This document shows, piece by piece, positions 12,101 through 26,000 of a DNA stretch of 64,000 bases. This stretch comes from Anisakis pegreffii (taxonomy: Eukaryota > Nematoda > Chromadorea > Rhabditida > Anisakidae). The number at the start of each line of letters is the position of its first letter. The stretch's first letter is position 1. A program made the position numbers and the translations under genes. Location of the stretch: assembly GCA_035041965.1 (NCBI GenBank), contig JAPYMA010002896.1, positions 124,001 to 188,000 of the forward strand. Reading direction: 5' to 3'. Below the pieces are notes generated by a model. That model was not told where the DNA came from, did not search any database, and saw only the letters and a program-made list of their open reading frames with translations.

Positions 12101-14014
12101 AGTACCAACTCCACAATAGCCATATAATTATGTTCGTGCATTTCACACTTGAATTTTATTGCTTGAATCAATTCTGATACAATCGCTTTTGTTACGCATT
12201 GCTTATCACGTTCCTTAAAGCAACAATGCTTTTTCAATCGGTTCGTACAATCATCACATTTGCAAGAACGTCAGAGAGTTGACGGTAATCGTGATTGACA
12301 CTTATTGACGGGTTGTTCTGATCTTTTCATGAAGGAAAATGATATGGGTGCTTGTGCACTCTGAATATGCAAAACATCTCCCTCACGCATTACTTTTGGT
12401 CATTCAAGGTTTCACCATTATTGTTATTATTACAATTATTATTTTATTTTCATTATTTCTACTTCTTGCTATTGAAAAATGCGTGTATCAGCGCCACTCC
12501 ATAACTTCATTTATGAATACAGTTGATCTGTGTAGATCTGTACGTAGGAGAATGAGTGAGTGAATACCCTGATGAGTGCACGATTGCAGGCTGTACACAC
12601 GGTCAACATATCCAGCAAATCCGCCTTACATTCGTGCATCGCTTCTGTCAACCACTTCGAGAAGCTTTCAGCAAGTGCCACCGAAGACTGAAGTAGAATT
12701 GACAGTTATAGGATTGTTTTACCGAAAATTTTCGAAATTTCATTTAAAAAAATTTTTCTCCTTCTATATCAGTTTGTAACTTGAATATATGTACGAGAAA
12801 AATTTATGAAGCAAACTCATCACATTAATGGATGATCAGAACTAATAATCAGTACTATATAAAGAATCAAGCGAAATGTGTATAATTGGAGAATAAACTC
12901 AGACAATCACTTGATCATCTGTTGAATTGCTGAAGCTTAATCAAGCATGATGAGTTCAAATGACCTTGAAGGTGGAAAAATTCTGAACACGCATAACGAC
13001 ACTCATAATCTCGAAACAACTCTTCAGTTCCGTTCGAATCGGATTCCTGTTCGTTTCAGACTGCATCTTAAAATATGAACCTCGTTGAACACCTAACATC
13101 TTCTCGTCATCAGCAACATAGTTTTTCATCAATATGTTAAAATTTCCACTGATATACAAATGATATCTGAACAGCTTAATATTCAACTACATAAATTTAC
13201 GCGAAACGAAAATTTTGAATGAATAATTATGAGAAAGAAATTACCTGAATTAAATTATAGAACTAGAATAATTTCATGACAGAACGAATGAATACCTGTG
13301 ATAAAAGACGTCGGAAGAAGGAATCGAGAAGTGAAATAACCGAACTCCATTGTGAGAAATACGCATCAGACGGAACGTATGGTAGATAAGCAGCCAAATT
13401 GAAGAGAATTCGCGACAATCGCTGCGGCCAATCGTCGAGCACATCCTAAATTAAATGGCTAACATATTCTAAATCAAGTGCAAATCAAACAAACCTCCAA
13501 TAAAATCTGTATCACAGACACTGGATTGAGTTCAGTGAAATCGTTTAACGAGTATGAGATGGTTGACCAAAAACCACTGGCTCTTTCAATATTCGTGTCG
13601 AATAGCTGAATGAAAATACCGCTCGATGACATCTGAAACATTTGACAATTCGACATCATCGTTAGGCATCGCGAATTGACACTATGCAGATACATGCAAT
13701 AAAGGATACATTTCGATTCTCGAATGCCCTATTGGAAGGATGCATTTCTCAATAGCTGAAAGCATTTCTCAATTATGCAGTTATTCGCATGATAAATCAG
13801 ATGAAAACTGTGAGAGAATCACCGCAAAAAAATTTCAGACGACATTAAAAAGAGACTGATTGTGAGATATCATTGTGGATTCAAGGAAAGCAGTGAAAAC
13901 GTTCTTATGACCTGATGGAGAAGAACACGAAGTAATTGCTTGGCCACAGAGCGACTGTTACCAGCGACGAACATTTGTGAGTCGTGCCATGGATACAGCG
14001 GACGTTCAATCACT
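9198..14014 (-). CDS. unc-79: unc-79 exons 33-43 (C-terminal region, stop)
   Basis: Exons: 13912-14014, 13495-13632, 13296-13445, 12965-13066, 12568-12687, 12055-12213, 11678-11767, 11267-11371, 10890-11105, 10448-10630, 9198-9473. Family-like blocks are RPLYPWHD then NSRSVAKQLLRVLLHQ, SSGIFIQLF, DVLDDWPQRLSRILFNLAAY, CVTKAIVSELIQAIKFK then VELVLQDAG, CEAIRPYLFDIIDFISDLH, GGDMKASLAHVVAIEMSR, YIPWLMCPPS then NVRILSWLLLGAL, LFHAFHLCQLWTVYCEQ then DFWARVTPAILQLLSHSKV, and the last exon ADMVNLHFLNTMQAL ending SAASPFYNV. All eleven exons are phase-consistent. A transposon copy fills the last intron. Confidence 0.92.
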
Positions 14015-17000
14015 CTGAAACGTTATCGTTCGTGACGCTTAGAATCCTCTCGTTGAGAATGCCACTGATTCTCATGGCGAAATGATTAGAATTTCAAAAA
14101 ATGCTAGATCATCAGCTGAAGATCATCCCAACGAGCATACAAATACTTATCCCGTACTTTTCCGCACCAGGTCTTTCAAGGAGGTATGATGATAACATTC
14201 CAAAACATTCTCACTTGAGACTTTCTTAGAAGGATAACGTTTGTTTAGGTGCTAGCGTGGATGGTTGTTGACTTCAGTTAAACGAAGTACCGGAGCAACC
14301 GAAACACTCAAGGAAAATCATCAGAGAAGATTACTGATTGACCTCGTGACGGTGTTGATGATTCTGAAGAGCATCGGTGCGGCCATTGTTGGTTCACGGT
14401 GCAGAAACGTTTCGACGGCAATCAAACAAAGCGATAGCGTTTCCTCATCAAAACTTTGCAATAATTCATTACAGTAAACACATCTCAAACAACCCTCGTC
14501 CCCGTGACCACCAACATCTTTGCCTGCAAATACTTCATCGTGAAATAAGAATAACATCGTTGCTGGTGTTATTGTTGCTTATATACTTCATCATAATGAT
14601 GAATGAATGCCAGACGATTGAGAGAAATGCTAAAATTATTCTCAACAATTCGGTGGTGAATCAAGAGTGAATGAATGCGCAGTGGAAAATTTTCGCCAAT
14701 AAAATCAACTATGGCGCCATTTATGTTCAAAAAGATTGAATAGTAAGATGAGTTCTCAGAATACTTCATGTTCTATTGGATAATAGTGCTCATATTGCTT
14801 TTCTTCACGTTGCAAGCTGCATAATAATGTTTTCGCGACAAAATAATCACATCATCAATTGGACAGAGCCAACAACAGTTGATAGATATGATTGAACTGC
14901 GTTCACCTTTGTGAGTTCGTCGCTTAGACTTTGATTTTTTCTTACAATTTTTGGACGCCTCTTCGGCCGTACCTTCCTCAGTGATCGATTCCAACTTTAG
15001 TTCGGTCACCTGGAGTAAACGAATTTCATTTGATACGACCGGAACCGTGTAGCCAGAGCCACAGCGGAGTCAATATTTTCAAAACTGAGCATCACTACTT
15101 CCAATTGAGTGTTTATTGTGAAAGTGACTATTTTCGAAAAAAACTTCCAACTTGTAACCGATACTCTATCCTCAATAACGGATACTCTATCCTCAATAAC
15201 GGATACTCTATCCTCAATAACCGATACTCTATCCTCAATCGCTGCCATGAAGTAGAAATTTCTTTTTTTAAACTGATTGTTATGAATATGGAACATAACA
15301 AACTTCGTCTCGACTCGACACAATTGTTGGAGTAACGATCTTGGTCGCCTCTGCTAAATGAGTACCCATCTCCTAGAAATTACCATTCACTGAACAACAT
15401 CTGATGCCATCCATTAATGTTTTGAACGTAAATCTATCAAAATTCGTTTTTTTGTCAATGCAGATTTTCTTTTGAAACATACTCTTTTATCTTACTATTA
15501 ATGATTACTTCTGAACTGCGCTGAATGACCGCAAATTTTTAGTTGAATGTTCAAGGAATTCAGTTGCAGCCTCGAGAAAAATTGGCAAGACATGATTTAT
15601 GATGAATACGGTACAATAAAACAGGCGCTGCGGTGCTGTTAGTGAACTGTATGCTCTGGAGATTAATTTAAGAAGCCAGAATACGGCATTTGATCGCTCT
15701 AAGTCACGTCCACTGAAGAATTAACATGCGAACTGATGCAATGTGTCGAGCAAATGCAATGAAATGAAAGCGTACAGCGACAAAGGAGATTGCTTGCGAT
15801 GGTGAAACAGAAAGTGTTTCAGGACGGTGCAGAGGCCGCTCTTCCTTCACCTCAGATTCCTCCTCTTCATCGGCTGATGATCCATCTGACAATGACATAA
15901 ACTCCATTTTGGCAGGTGGTGACTTCAAATCGCAAACGTGAACCTGAATCACATCCACGCTCAGACATCTTTTTGCAAACGTCACTTCGGTGAATTTGCT
16001 GTCACGAAGTGTAATTCAATGACCTATTGTCATAATTTTTTATCATTCGATGTCAAACTAACGATGATCTTAAAAAAGCGTTGCAACAATTGTTTTCATC
16101 TAATATATAGTGTTGATTACACTCATCTTTTGTCAGTTTAAGTCTAACTGCGAAACTGAGATTGCTAATAGAAGATTCGAAAGGAATTGACCTGACACTC
16201 CAACGTGCAAATAATGATTGTGATCAACTTGCAGACTAAATCACTGAATGGTGGCGCTTCATAGCGATACTGAAATGAAAGAGTTTTTCATAGGAATGCC
16301 TATATCGACGAAACTGTTTGTATGAGACAAACGAGAATGCAAATTCGATGGATGAACTACTGCAAATGTTCAGGAAAAAAATCACCCAACTATTTACATA
16401 GGATCAGCATATATTTTATAACAACATTTCCATTCTACCGAAAATGTAAAAGTTATTTGGATGTTTACAAATTCCTAATGGTGAGAATAGAAATCATGAT
16501 AGCTGGTAAGAATTTCAAAGGAATTGCCTTATATAAGATAAGAATTGTTGTGTTGAGCCAAAGGTGTCGCTGATTGATATCAAGTGACGCCAACGAATAT
16601 TCTGACGACGGCTGGTCACTGGCCAGTCGTTGTGTTGATGGAAGATGCAACAACAGTTGCAGTCCCAACATTACGATCTGCAGTGCAGTTCTACATTTCA
16701 GCTGACCAAACTAACATTTCAAGACGGAAATAACTTTAAAATAGTTTCGATTTCCATTCAATTTGCACTCAGTCATCCATTGTACATGGCTGACTTGCTT
16801 ATTTCATAATAACAACCCCATTCCGAATAGGCTATTTTTACTGACAGATAAACACTGTCAATGATTTGAGCTGTTCTGCTATGTTATAAACAACCTCATA
16901 CATTCTTTGCATTGTATTTCTCAGTCAACACAATAGTTAATTCATTTGCCTTTGCTTGTGCATATGATTCATCCACTGACAAACATCATTAGATGACTAT

Positions 17001-20000
17001 GGGTCATTAATATAACTTGCCTGATTAGCAATGACAAGTTTCGAGTCGAGAACTTCCGGCAAACCGCATAGAAAAGCATTGCAAACGGCTGATCTCCTTG
17101 AAGAAGATAAACATTAATGCATTGATTAAGTAATTGGAATTTCCGGATGAAATATTCCATTTTGCTGCACGGAATGTGATGAATGAAACACCCAAAAGCC
17201 GTCCCAAGGAATCATGCCCTAATACAGCGGTTCTCAGGTCCGGATGCTCCATTATCCCTTTTGATGAGCGGGCAGGCCGCCGTTACCTCCCCCAGATACA
17301 AGAACACCATGATGGTATTCGACATGGCTAGGCCCTCTCTAGACCGTTGTGTTCCGCATCATTGCAATCGATTACGAGTGCATGAAAAGCTATTGTCTAT
17401 GGCATGCTCACTTCAAACTGATTTGGATGAATTCTCATTCTTTTCAGACGTGTTGTATTCACTCTCATAGCTATTACATGCGAATACCGTTCTCTTGATG
17501 AGATTTTCTCATTCACTTCGTCTCATTCCACTTCACAGTTCGAATCAGTCTCTTATTCTGTACCATATGCTGTTTACTGGATGCGTTAACGAGTGCTGAC
17601 AGCCTAAGTCAACAATACAACAATAGAATATTATTGCTCAACAACCTTTAGCCGTCAAATGATCAGTTATAGAGTGTATTTGATAGAATGAGAATTTGAC
17701 TTTGATTTTTGAGTGAAATGAATGAGAAATTAGCGAAAGAGAACACTTTCGGTGATAAAAGCTATGAGAGTGATTGTAACAGCAAGGAAAAGAATGAAAA
17801 CTCTGTTAAAACAAATGAAAACCGTGTTAGGCCCGGACGAGCTAATGACACTCAGAAAAGCTAACGGTAAAATGAGATAATGAAGAGTGTTGCCACCAGC
17901 TAACCGCATTTACATACCCAAGTTAAAAAAATCATGCTTCATTTGCGACTGTACACTTACTCAAATGTAGCCGCAGTTTTTTGGAACTTTTAAAAAGTAT
18001 ATTCGTTATGAGCATGCTCTGCTCCTAAAAACGATAACTCTAACATATCAATAGTTCTAGACAGTAATTTGCATGTTTCCATGTTCATATTTGATTGAAG
18101 AAGAGATCTCTTATAAGACGATCGCCCAGTCGTGTACCTCAAACGTCGTGGTGGTATGGTGAAACATTTCTCGGAATTGCTGTAACCAATCAATGTGTTG
18201 AAATGACGCAAGAGAACACTTTGTTTCTTTGCGGTTGCCTTCTCGTCACCAGCCGTCTTCTTGTTGCAAAGAAACGTCACAAATAATGAGACAGTCAAAT
18301 AAACGATATGTCGTTCCGGATTCTCCATATCAACAACACGATTCAGCAATAAACACATATTGCTATCTTCGTCAGTAAATTCACGCAATCGACCGAAATT
18401 CGCTGCAATTATATCAAAAATTTCATTCTGAATTCATACACACCGATGCAAACAACGGAACTGTATATAAATTTCATTGACAGTTTGCCTCGTATAGTTC
18501 AAAAAAGTTGCATGGCAGTCGATAAATACATCTGGTCATAGCTTTCAGCAGAGTTTCGACGTTTTCAGAGTTGTTGAATGCATTGGGTTAAAGTTTAAAA
18601 TGGAGAGAGGAGAAAATAAGCAGAAAACGACCTATCCACTGAAACACATTGACGAGTCAAATAAACGACTAAATAACTAACATTGTGAAGAAAAATTTAT
18701 GAAGATGAAAAATAATTAAAATATGAAACGGCAGTAAAGAGAAATGGTCAATCAACAGCAAAAACAAAGTTACGTGAAGTGGAATAAGATTGATTTCGCA
18801 TTGTTGATTCCTTTTGGTCATCAGCTGAAATGAAATGAAGCAGATTACTTGAAGACATCAAAGCATTTTGGAAGGAGTTTTTGCAGGCAAAATCACTGAA
18901 AGATGGCAAACGTTGGAATAGAATGAAATCATGGTTTTGAATGTATCTAATATTTCAATTCTTAACACTGTATCACATGCGTTTCCATAAATGAGCAAAT
19001 GTTCGCAAATTTGTGCGACTTTCTTATGACCGAATACGACGAGAGATGCTCTTAAACTCTTCTAAATTCGATTCTGACAACTTCATAAAGTGTTACTTAC
19101 ATAAATCCACTCAAATTTTTGACCATGACAATATGATGTAATTCAAATGAGCGTACTCGAAGAAGGTTTGTAAAGGGAAAAACGCATAGATCGCTCATTC
19201 CATGAGTGCAGTCTGATAATCAACAGCATATAATATGTGTGAATTTATCAGTACTATAGCAAGAAAACACCTTGGTTTGAAGAGTTTATGTGCCGTGGTG
19301 AGCAAGCTTAGTTGCATGATCAGTATTTAGTACGAATACCAATAGAAAGTAAGAATAGTAATAAGAACGATATTGATAATACGATCAAAAATTGAAATCA
19401 TCTCGAGAGTTGAAGTTTTGAAAAAATAGGGAGAGTAATGACGGGATGTTGTAACATGCGTGCAGAGAGTAGATTACATGTGTGGGTAGAATATGTGCTT
19501 GAAATGAGTATAATCGAATGTGTGATGAAGTGGTTTATTTTGTGTTTGCTGTTGGGCATTCTCATTCTCAGTAGCTTACACATACGAGTAACTGGTGAGT
19601 TCACGTTTGAGCGTGACAGAATCGTTCTGAATGATGACAGATGACTGGAGATGGTATGTCTCCAGGCGTGTACCACGCGTAGTAACGTTACCACTTTACG
19701 TAACTTCATTCGTCCAGTTAATGCAGCCTCTGAGCTCCGTGCGCCTCGTAGATGCGCCATTATCACGCCTTCATTTATGCGCGATCACCCCGTTGTTTCA
19801 TTACGGTATTCACATAGATTTTTATAACGCACATTTATTTGCACAACTTATATGTGATTTGCAGAGAACACTTCATAGCTAGAACAAAAATTTCGAGAAT
19901 AGATTTATTTTCTTCTGGAACTTATTTTAAATGATGTTGGATGTTGTTTAAGCTTGCTGATCTGTGAGCACAATGCTCGATTTGCGAACTGTTAATCCGT

Positions 20001-23000
20001 GATTTCGTTTTGATGAACCTTTCAGAACTGGGATACCACCTATCGCAATGAAGGTATGGTATGTTTGACAGGAGCTTAGGGAAATTCATTGCTACCATTC
20101 ATTTCAATCTCTTCTGCTCATCAAATAAAATCTAGGTAATTGGTTCTAGGAGAAGACACAGTCAGAAGAGAGACGCAGTTGACCTGCGATCAACGACTAT
20201 GGCGTTGCTGCATCGTTTAAGAGTGTCGTTAGAATGCTGTGTCTTTTCGCCAGGAAATGAAAGCAAGAAGTGACTGCTAACCTTGTGATGTAACCGACGA
20301 TATGCTCAGTTGATGTCGAAGTGAATTTCCTTGGAGACTTCGTACGATCGATCGTGCCGTTGTGCTACTGTCAATTGCTTGGCGTGCACGCATCACTTTA
20401 CGTTGATACAGATCACTCATCGGGTCAGAGTGCATCAGATCTGATCAATTTGTTAATCTTTACTCAATTCCGCATCATCACTATCATTATGGTTGTGTGT
20501 TCACTGATATTGCTAACATCACTGCTATGATTGTGTTCATTATGTTATCATTATTATTAATATAATCCGGGTAATATTATCATTATGCATATTGATTATC
20601 ATATTTGTTTTATTGAGCACATAACACCTTAACACGAAAGTTTAAGGAAACAGCGTAATGGTGTTCAAATGAAGAGTAATCTATGAAAATGCACCATTAA
20701 CAACTGTTTACTGAAGCTACATAGGTTTCAGAATGGTTTTCGGCATCTCTAATATAACCAGCATTAGTATCATAATCGTTATTTCTATTTTGATTGATTT
20801 TTTCAATAGTACTGAATGAACTATTACCATGAACAAACAAAGAATCGCCACTCTGAGACTGCAACTGACTCTCGACAGCAAGACTTTCGAAACGTTGAAT
20901 GAAAAAGTCCCAGCTGAGAATTTCCTCATCCGGTAGAATGGCAGTTAACAGTTGAATACGGCTGATGATTAGGGCACGATCGAATATTGAGGTGTCGAAT
21001 TGTGATTCCAGGCACAAGCACATTAGCTGCATTACAAATAAATGCAAATCGATTAAAAAATTAAAAATTTTAAAAACAACTCATCGAATACAATTCGACA
21101 GCTTGAATAGCACTCATTTGACAAATACCAGAATGGGTCAGAGAGGAGTGCTCAGTGAATTCAAATCGAAAATTAGTCACCTTAAGTGAACTGGATGGCA
21201 TCGCACGTATCGCTAGAATGGCACGTTGTGCAACGGCTGAATTCGGATCGTGCACTGAAGCAACCAGATGCGCAACACCGCAACTCAACGACGTTTGTAT
21301 CACTTTATTCGCCTTCACCGGTGCTGCATTTGCTAGTCCACATAAAACGCACATTCGTTCCACTGCAACTTTTCAGAAATCAGTATCAGTCTTACTGGAT
21401 AATATATCACGTTTTTTTCTCAAAAAACTTAAATGGATATTCTTATTAAATGCTTAAATGCCAATATTTTCACATTCTTTCAACATACATGATTCGAAGC
21501 TACAGCGTATGAGGCTACATTGACATATTCAGTAGATCAATGAACCTCTGCAGTGAACGACAATCAATTTATTCATGGTTTTTAAGGAAACATCTAATGT
21601 TATACCTGCTTTAAGTCTCTCTTTCCAATCCGTATCTGTAAATTGCGTATTGACGGTCTTCCAAAACATTTCCTCTCCACAAGGTAGCGTTATGCAGTGC
21701 ATTATCAACGGAACGGCCAATTCACCCAACTGAAAAGAGGTACGGTCAATTAATTGAAATAACTGATTCACTCAGTATTTGGAACAGACAAAGGCTGAGA
21801 GCATTCATTACCTGTGAGTGATCTGAACGCAGAAGTGCCCATAGTTTAGGTATCAAAAGATTTTCTTGCGCCCATATCAAGAAGCCTCGATGCTCACGAC
21901 GAGCATTCAGAAGCGATTCACAGTGCAGACAGAGCAATTTCAGAGTGGATAACATGAAGAATTGCACATCTGTGTCAGGCTCAGAATCGAGATTCTGAAA
22001 GCATGAAGATGGAATAATCGATACAATGAACAACTTGTACACACAGCAGCAGGATTAAGTTGAATAGAAGAATGGAAATGTTTCGTTAGAGATGAGACAA
22101 ACACTGGGTGGTATGGCTGGCATCTAACCGTGAGAATTGCATTGATGAGTCGTAGTTGTGGTGGCAGGTTGGCGATCGTGAATCTGAATCGACCAACTGA
22201 AGTGTCCCAAAATTCGGAATGATGTCTATGAGTGGACGGCTGAATGGACGAGGTACCTTTAACGCTTTCAACAAGCGCCGATGTCACCACTTGACACGTC
22301 TCATGACCGAGATCCGTTTCTGTTAGCGTTGTTGCTTGTGCCATTGCTGTTTCCACCTAAACGTTGCATAGATTTCAGCATCAGTAAGGAGAAAGCTTCT
22401 TTCGGCCGAATCATTTTACGCAATGAATGAGAGGCAAATTCTTGGTGCACGAACCTCTTCAGTTGGCAGAACTCCGACAAACTCACAACTTTGTTCTTCT
22501 TCCACGAGAACACTCGCGGTCTGGAACTGAAACGGTTGATTCGTTGAGCTTTCAGTGACTACTTGAGCACTGATCGACGGCACTTCAAATGATTCTCTTG
22601 TCTTGGGTGATGCAACTGAACTGATATTCGATGGGGTTGTGCTTACGTTCGTTAGCTGTGTTGTCCATTCAGTTGGCTGAAATAGTACAAGTCATTGGTC
22701 TTTCATTGGTCTTTTCGATGAATTGCTTTCTTTTTGAAAACTTTGCAGCAAATCGCACGCATTATTGCGATAGTTCAGTTTGTTTTCATAGCACAATAAC
22801 GTTTTCTGAAGATAATCGCGTCATCACGGCAAAAATTCGAATGCTTTATGAAACTGAAATGGCAGAGTAAGATTTGTTGCCGAATAGTGCACAAAGCAAC
22901 CTCATCAACTTGAACTGCAATTCGCATTTGCTGTTTTGGACAGAGTTGTTCGACGAGTTGTGTGACCGTCTGATAGACGAATGCGGCTTGTTGACACGCT

Positions 23001-26000
23001 GAACAATCCAGAAATCCATCCATCTCTGGATTGTTGCAGGTGTGTTCGCCTCTTGCAAAATGATTTTGCAACAGATTGGCACACGTCGAGAAGATGTGCT
23101 CAGTTAATGCGGATATCTCGTGCACGCCAATTTCGTTCATTCTCAACTGCAACACTTCCTTTCAACAAACAAATTACACTTGAAGTCACTCCAGCTAAGT
23201 GACAAAATGTTCATTTTTCTTGACACAAAGGCAGTATCCAATTGGATATTGTTAGCAGTGGACACTTTCTCGCTTATGCGCCACGATAAAGTACACCTGA
23301 AGTGATCCATGATGGCAACATATTGAATATAAGCAGTCAATACAAGTAGGCAGCTGATTTTGATGGAAATTTTGATTCAAAATGAAACGAATTTTTCAGA
23401 GATTTTCAGAAGTTCAATTCGGTGTGATTTGTTTTTGGTTAAAAAATGTGTGAAACGAACACATACTATTTAAGACAGAGAGATATTAGTCTTTAAATGT
23501 GAAGTAGTTATTCGGAAACGGAACCTGTTGAGCAATGATATCGATCATCGCCACCTGTGCTGCAATACGACCTTCTTCGAGGTCATTCTCTGTCACTGGT
23601 GACAGCTCAATTTGTGATAATCGCAAAACACACTCCGAGAATGCATCCAGCAGAAGCGTTAAAGGAATGCAAATTTCCATTCGTGATAAAACCTTCAACA
23701 ATAATTACATATCACATTTCAATGGTCCATCTTTAACACGCTTCAACGAATGTCCACGCTTTAAATGCTACGAAAATGAAACATTTCCAAACAGCGATCC
23801 TTTAAATCTATGCAATAGGTTCAGTGAATGAATAAATCTTCTGATAATTGCTTGAATCCCAAAACGGCTTTTGGCAATTGCTTGAAAATCTCATCCAAAT
23901 TTGGCACGATCAAAGAACTGCTTTGTGATACTTCGTTGCTTCATTTTGGTGGATCTATCTACCGGCAAGACAAACGAATGACATCGGAGGAAAATGGACG
24001 TTGAAAGGAAATGAGTTATTTTAGTCGGTCGAAATGAGACAGAAGTAATGTTGACGGAAGCATCTGACGCAATAAAATATTACATGAATCCAATCGAGAG
24101 CGTTGGTAATCTCGAGTTCATCTCCTTTTGCTAGACGTTGTGTGATGAATTCGTATATCTGATGGGTTTCAAACGGCAGTGGGCATAGGTCAGGTTCGAA
24201 TATTTTACTGAAATTCTCAATTTTCTCAACCAACTATTGTACAATTCACTGCACTTTTTACTAGAATTTTTGAAATTCTATCAAAGATACATCAATTCAG
24301 TTTTACTTGATTATTCAACCAGAACAGATCCAGAATGTATTTGAAAAAATCCAAGTAGCCTGAAGCTACCATAAAAGTGTCACAGAAACTATTCAAACAA
24401 AACGATTCAGTAGATTGATATGACAGATCATGAAATATTGTCCACAATGAATAACCAAAGAAGAATCTTCAGTTCAGGCAGATGTTCATCAGCGATTTGA
24501 TCACAAATTGATTGTAGCCAATGTGGTATGATTTTGTTCCAAGTATCAAGCGTTATGATGTCATACGGCATTATTGCTAACAGTTTACTCAGTCCTTCTC
24601 GCATCTGCTCTTTTTTCGTCGAAAGTTTATCCCACACACCACCAACCTTTAATCTGACTGAGTCATTACAGACAAACGTATCATCTCTTCGTTTATAGTT
24701 CACTCAAAAAATCAATTCAAACATTCAAAGAATATCCAATGCGCAAACTTTTCAAATCTAACAATTATGTGCGATTCTCTTACGCTTATTGAAATGAAAT
24801 GAAACTTCAAATTCATTCTGAAATGCAGAGAGTGAAGAAGCTTTTTTTGTGGACGTGAACACTCACCTGAGCGTATTCAGGAGGGTTCGGCATTAAGGTC
24901 TCAATGAACACATCGTAATGGTTTGTGATTGCTAAATTGATCCAATCTGACACAAACTGAAAGCAACGACATGTTTTAACCACTATTATCGACTTCCTTA
25001 TGTATCATCAGAGCGTCTGATAACAGTGACAGAGACATGAAAATTGAGGAGGTGAAGGTGCTGGATGTACTTCCTGAAAGAAATGTACTCATCAAAGATA
25101 TTTCCAGTGACTAACATCAGTTTTGAGTTGTTCAAGAGTAGATCCCATTGAGTCATTGGGGAGTAGAGCAGTGGTCGCGAACCACTGGAATAGCATTGAC
25201 ATCATGTATCCAACTGCTTGCTGTAATTTATGACATTCATTTAACGGTGCAATTCCGAGACACAAAAATGTGGAAGCTGATATATTTGAATAATATGGGG
25301 TTTTTTCTTCATCAGCATTTTGCTAAAAATTAAAGTTCACAAAAGAACGCCTGAATGATACCATAGATTAAGATAACTTGAGTAAGAGTTGAATTTGACA
25401 TTAGTGGTAAATTCGCATGAAATTCAACAAGACTTTTCTAACCGGACGTGCTTCAGGAACGGGCGGACAAAGAGTAGCCATAAGCCAAACACCGAATCTG
25501 CTCAGCATTCGACGTTCATCGGCCATGCGATCTATATCCCGACCCAAACTGTGACCCCCTTCCAGTTGCCTTAACCATTTCGGACGTTTACCCTCGTTTT
25601 CGGTTCCTTCAATACGAGATGCTTTTGAAGCGAATGATGAATCTCTCACGCATAAATGAAAATGAATAATCGTGGCAGCAAAGTAATTTACCGATAAACA
25701 TTACTTTGGTCTGAGATGGGCAAATATTGGCAGAATTATTGAACAGAATCAATCAACTGAGGACATAAGTCATTGGATGTATTGATGAAAAAGAGAATTT
25801 TACTTAAGAATCTAGATGGTTAACGACAGACGCATGATAATGTGCTTCAAAAAGTCAGTCAGTCCCTAATTAAGCGATGAGTTTCCGTTGCGACGCATTC
25901 ACAGAAGTACTATGCTCGGATATTCAATCAGTAGCACTGTTCTCATGTTACATACTAATTTTGAAGAATGTCACCTAATTAGCGATTCTTGTTGTTGTGT

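Noticed and set aside
17135..17252. Minus-strand open frames near unc-79 exon 25
   Set aside because: They run upstream of the exon 25 acceptor and into transposon copy B; only 17021-17096 matches the family.
25169..25187. 19-bp near-palindrome CAGTGGTCGCGAACCACTG resembling two hAT ends back to back
   Set aside because: It lies inside unc-79 exon 11 and encodes part of the conserved FQWF region, so coincidence is more likely than a transposon scar.
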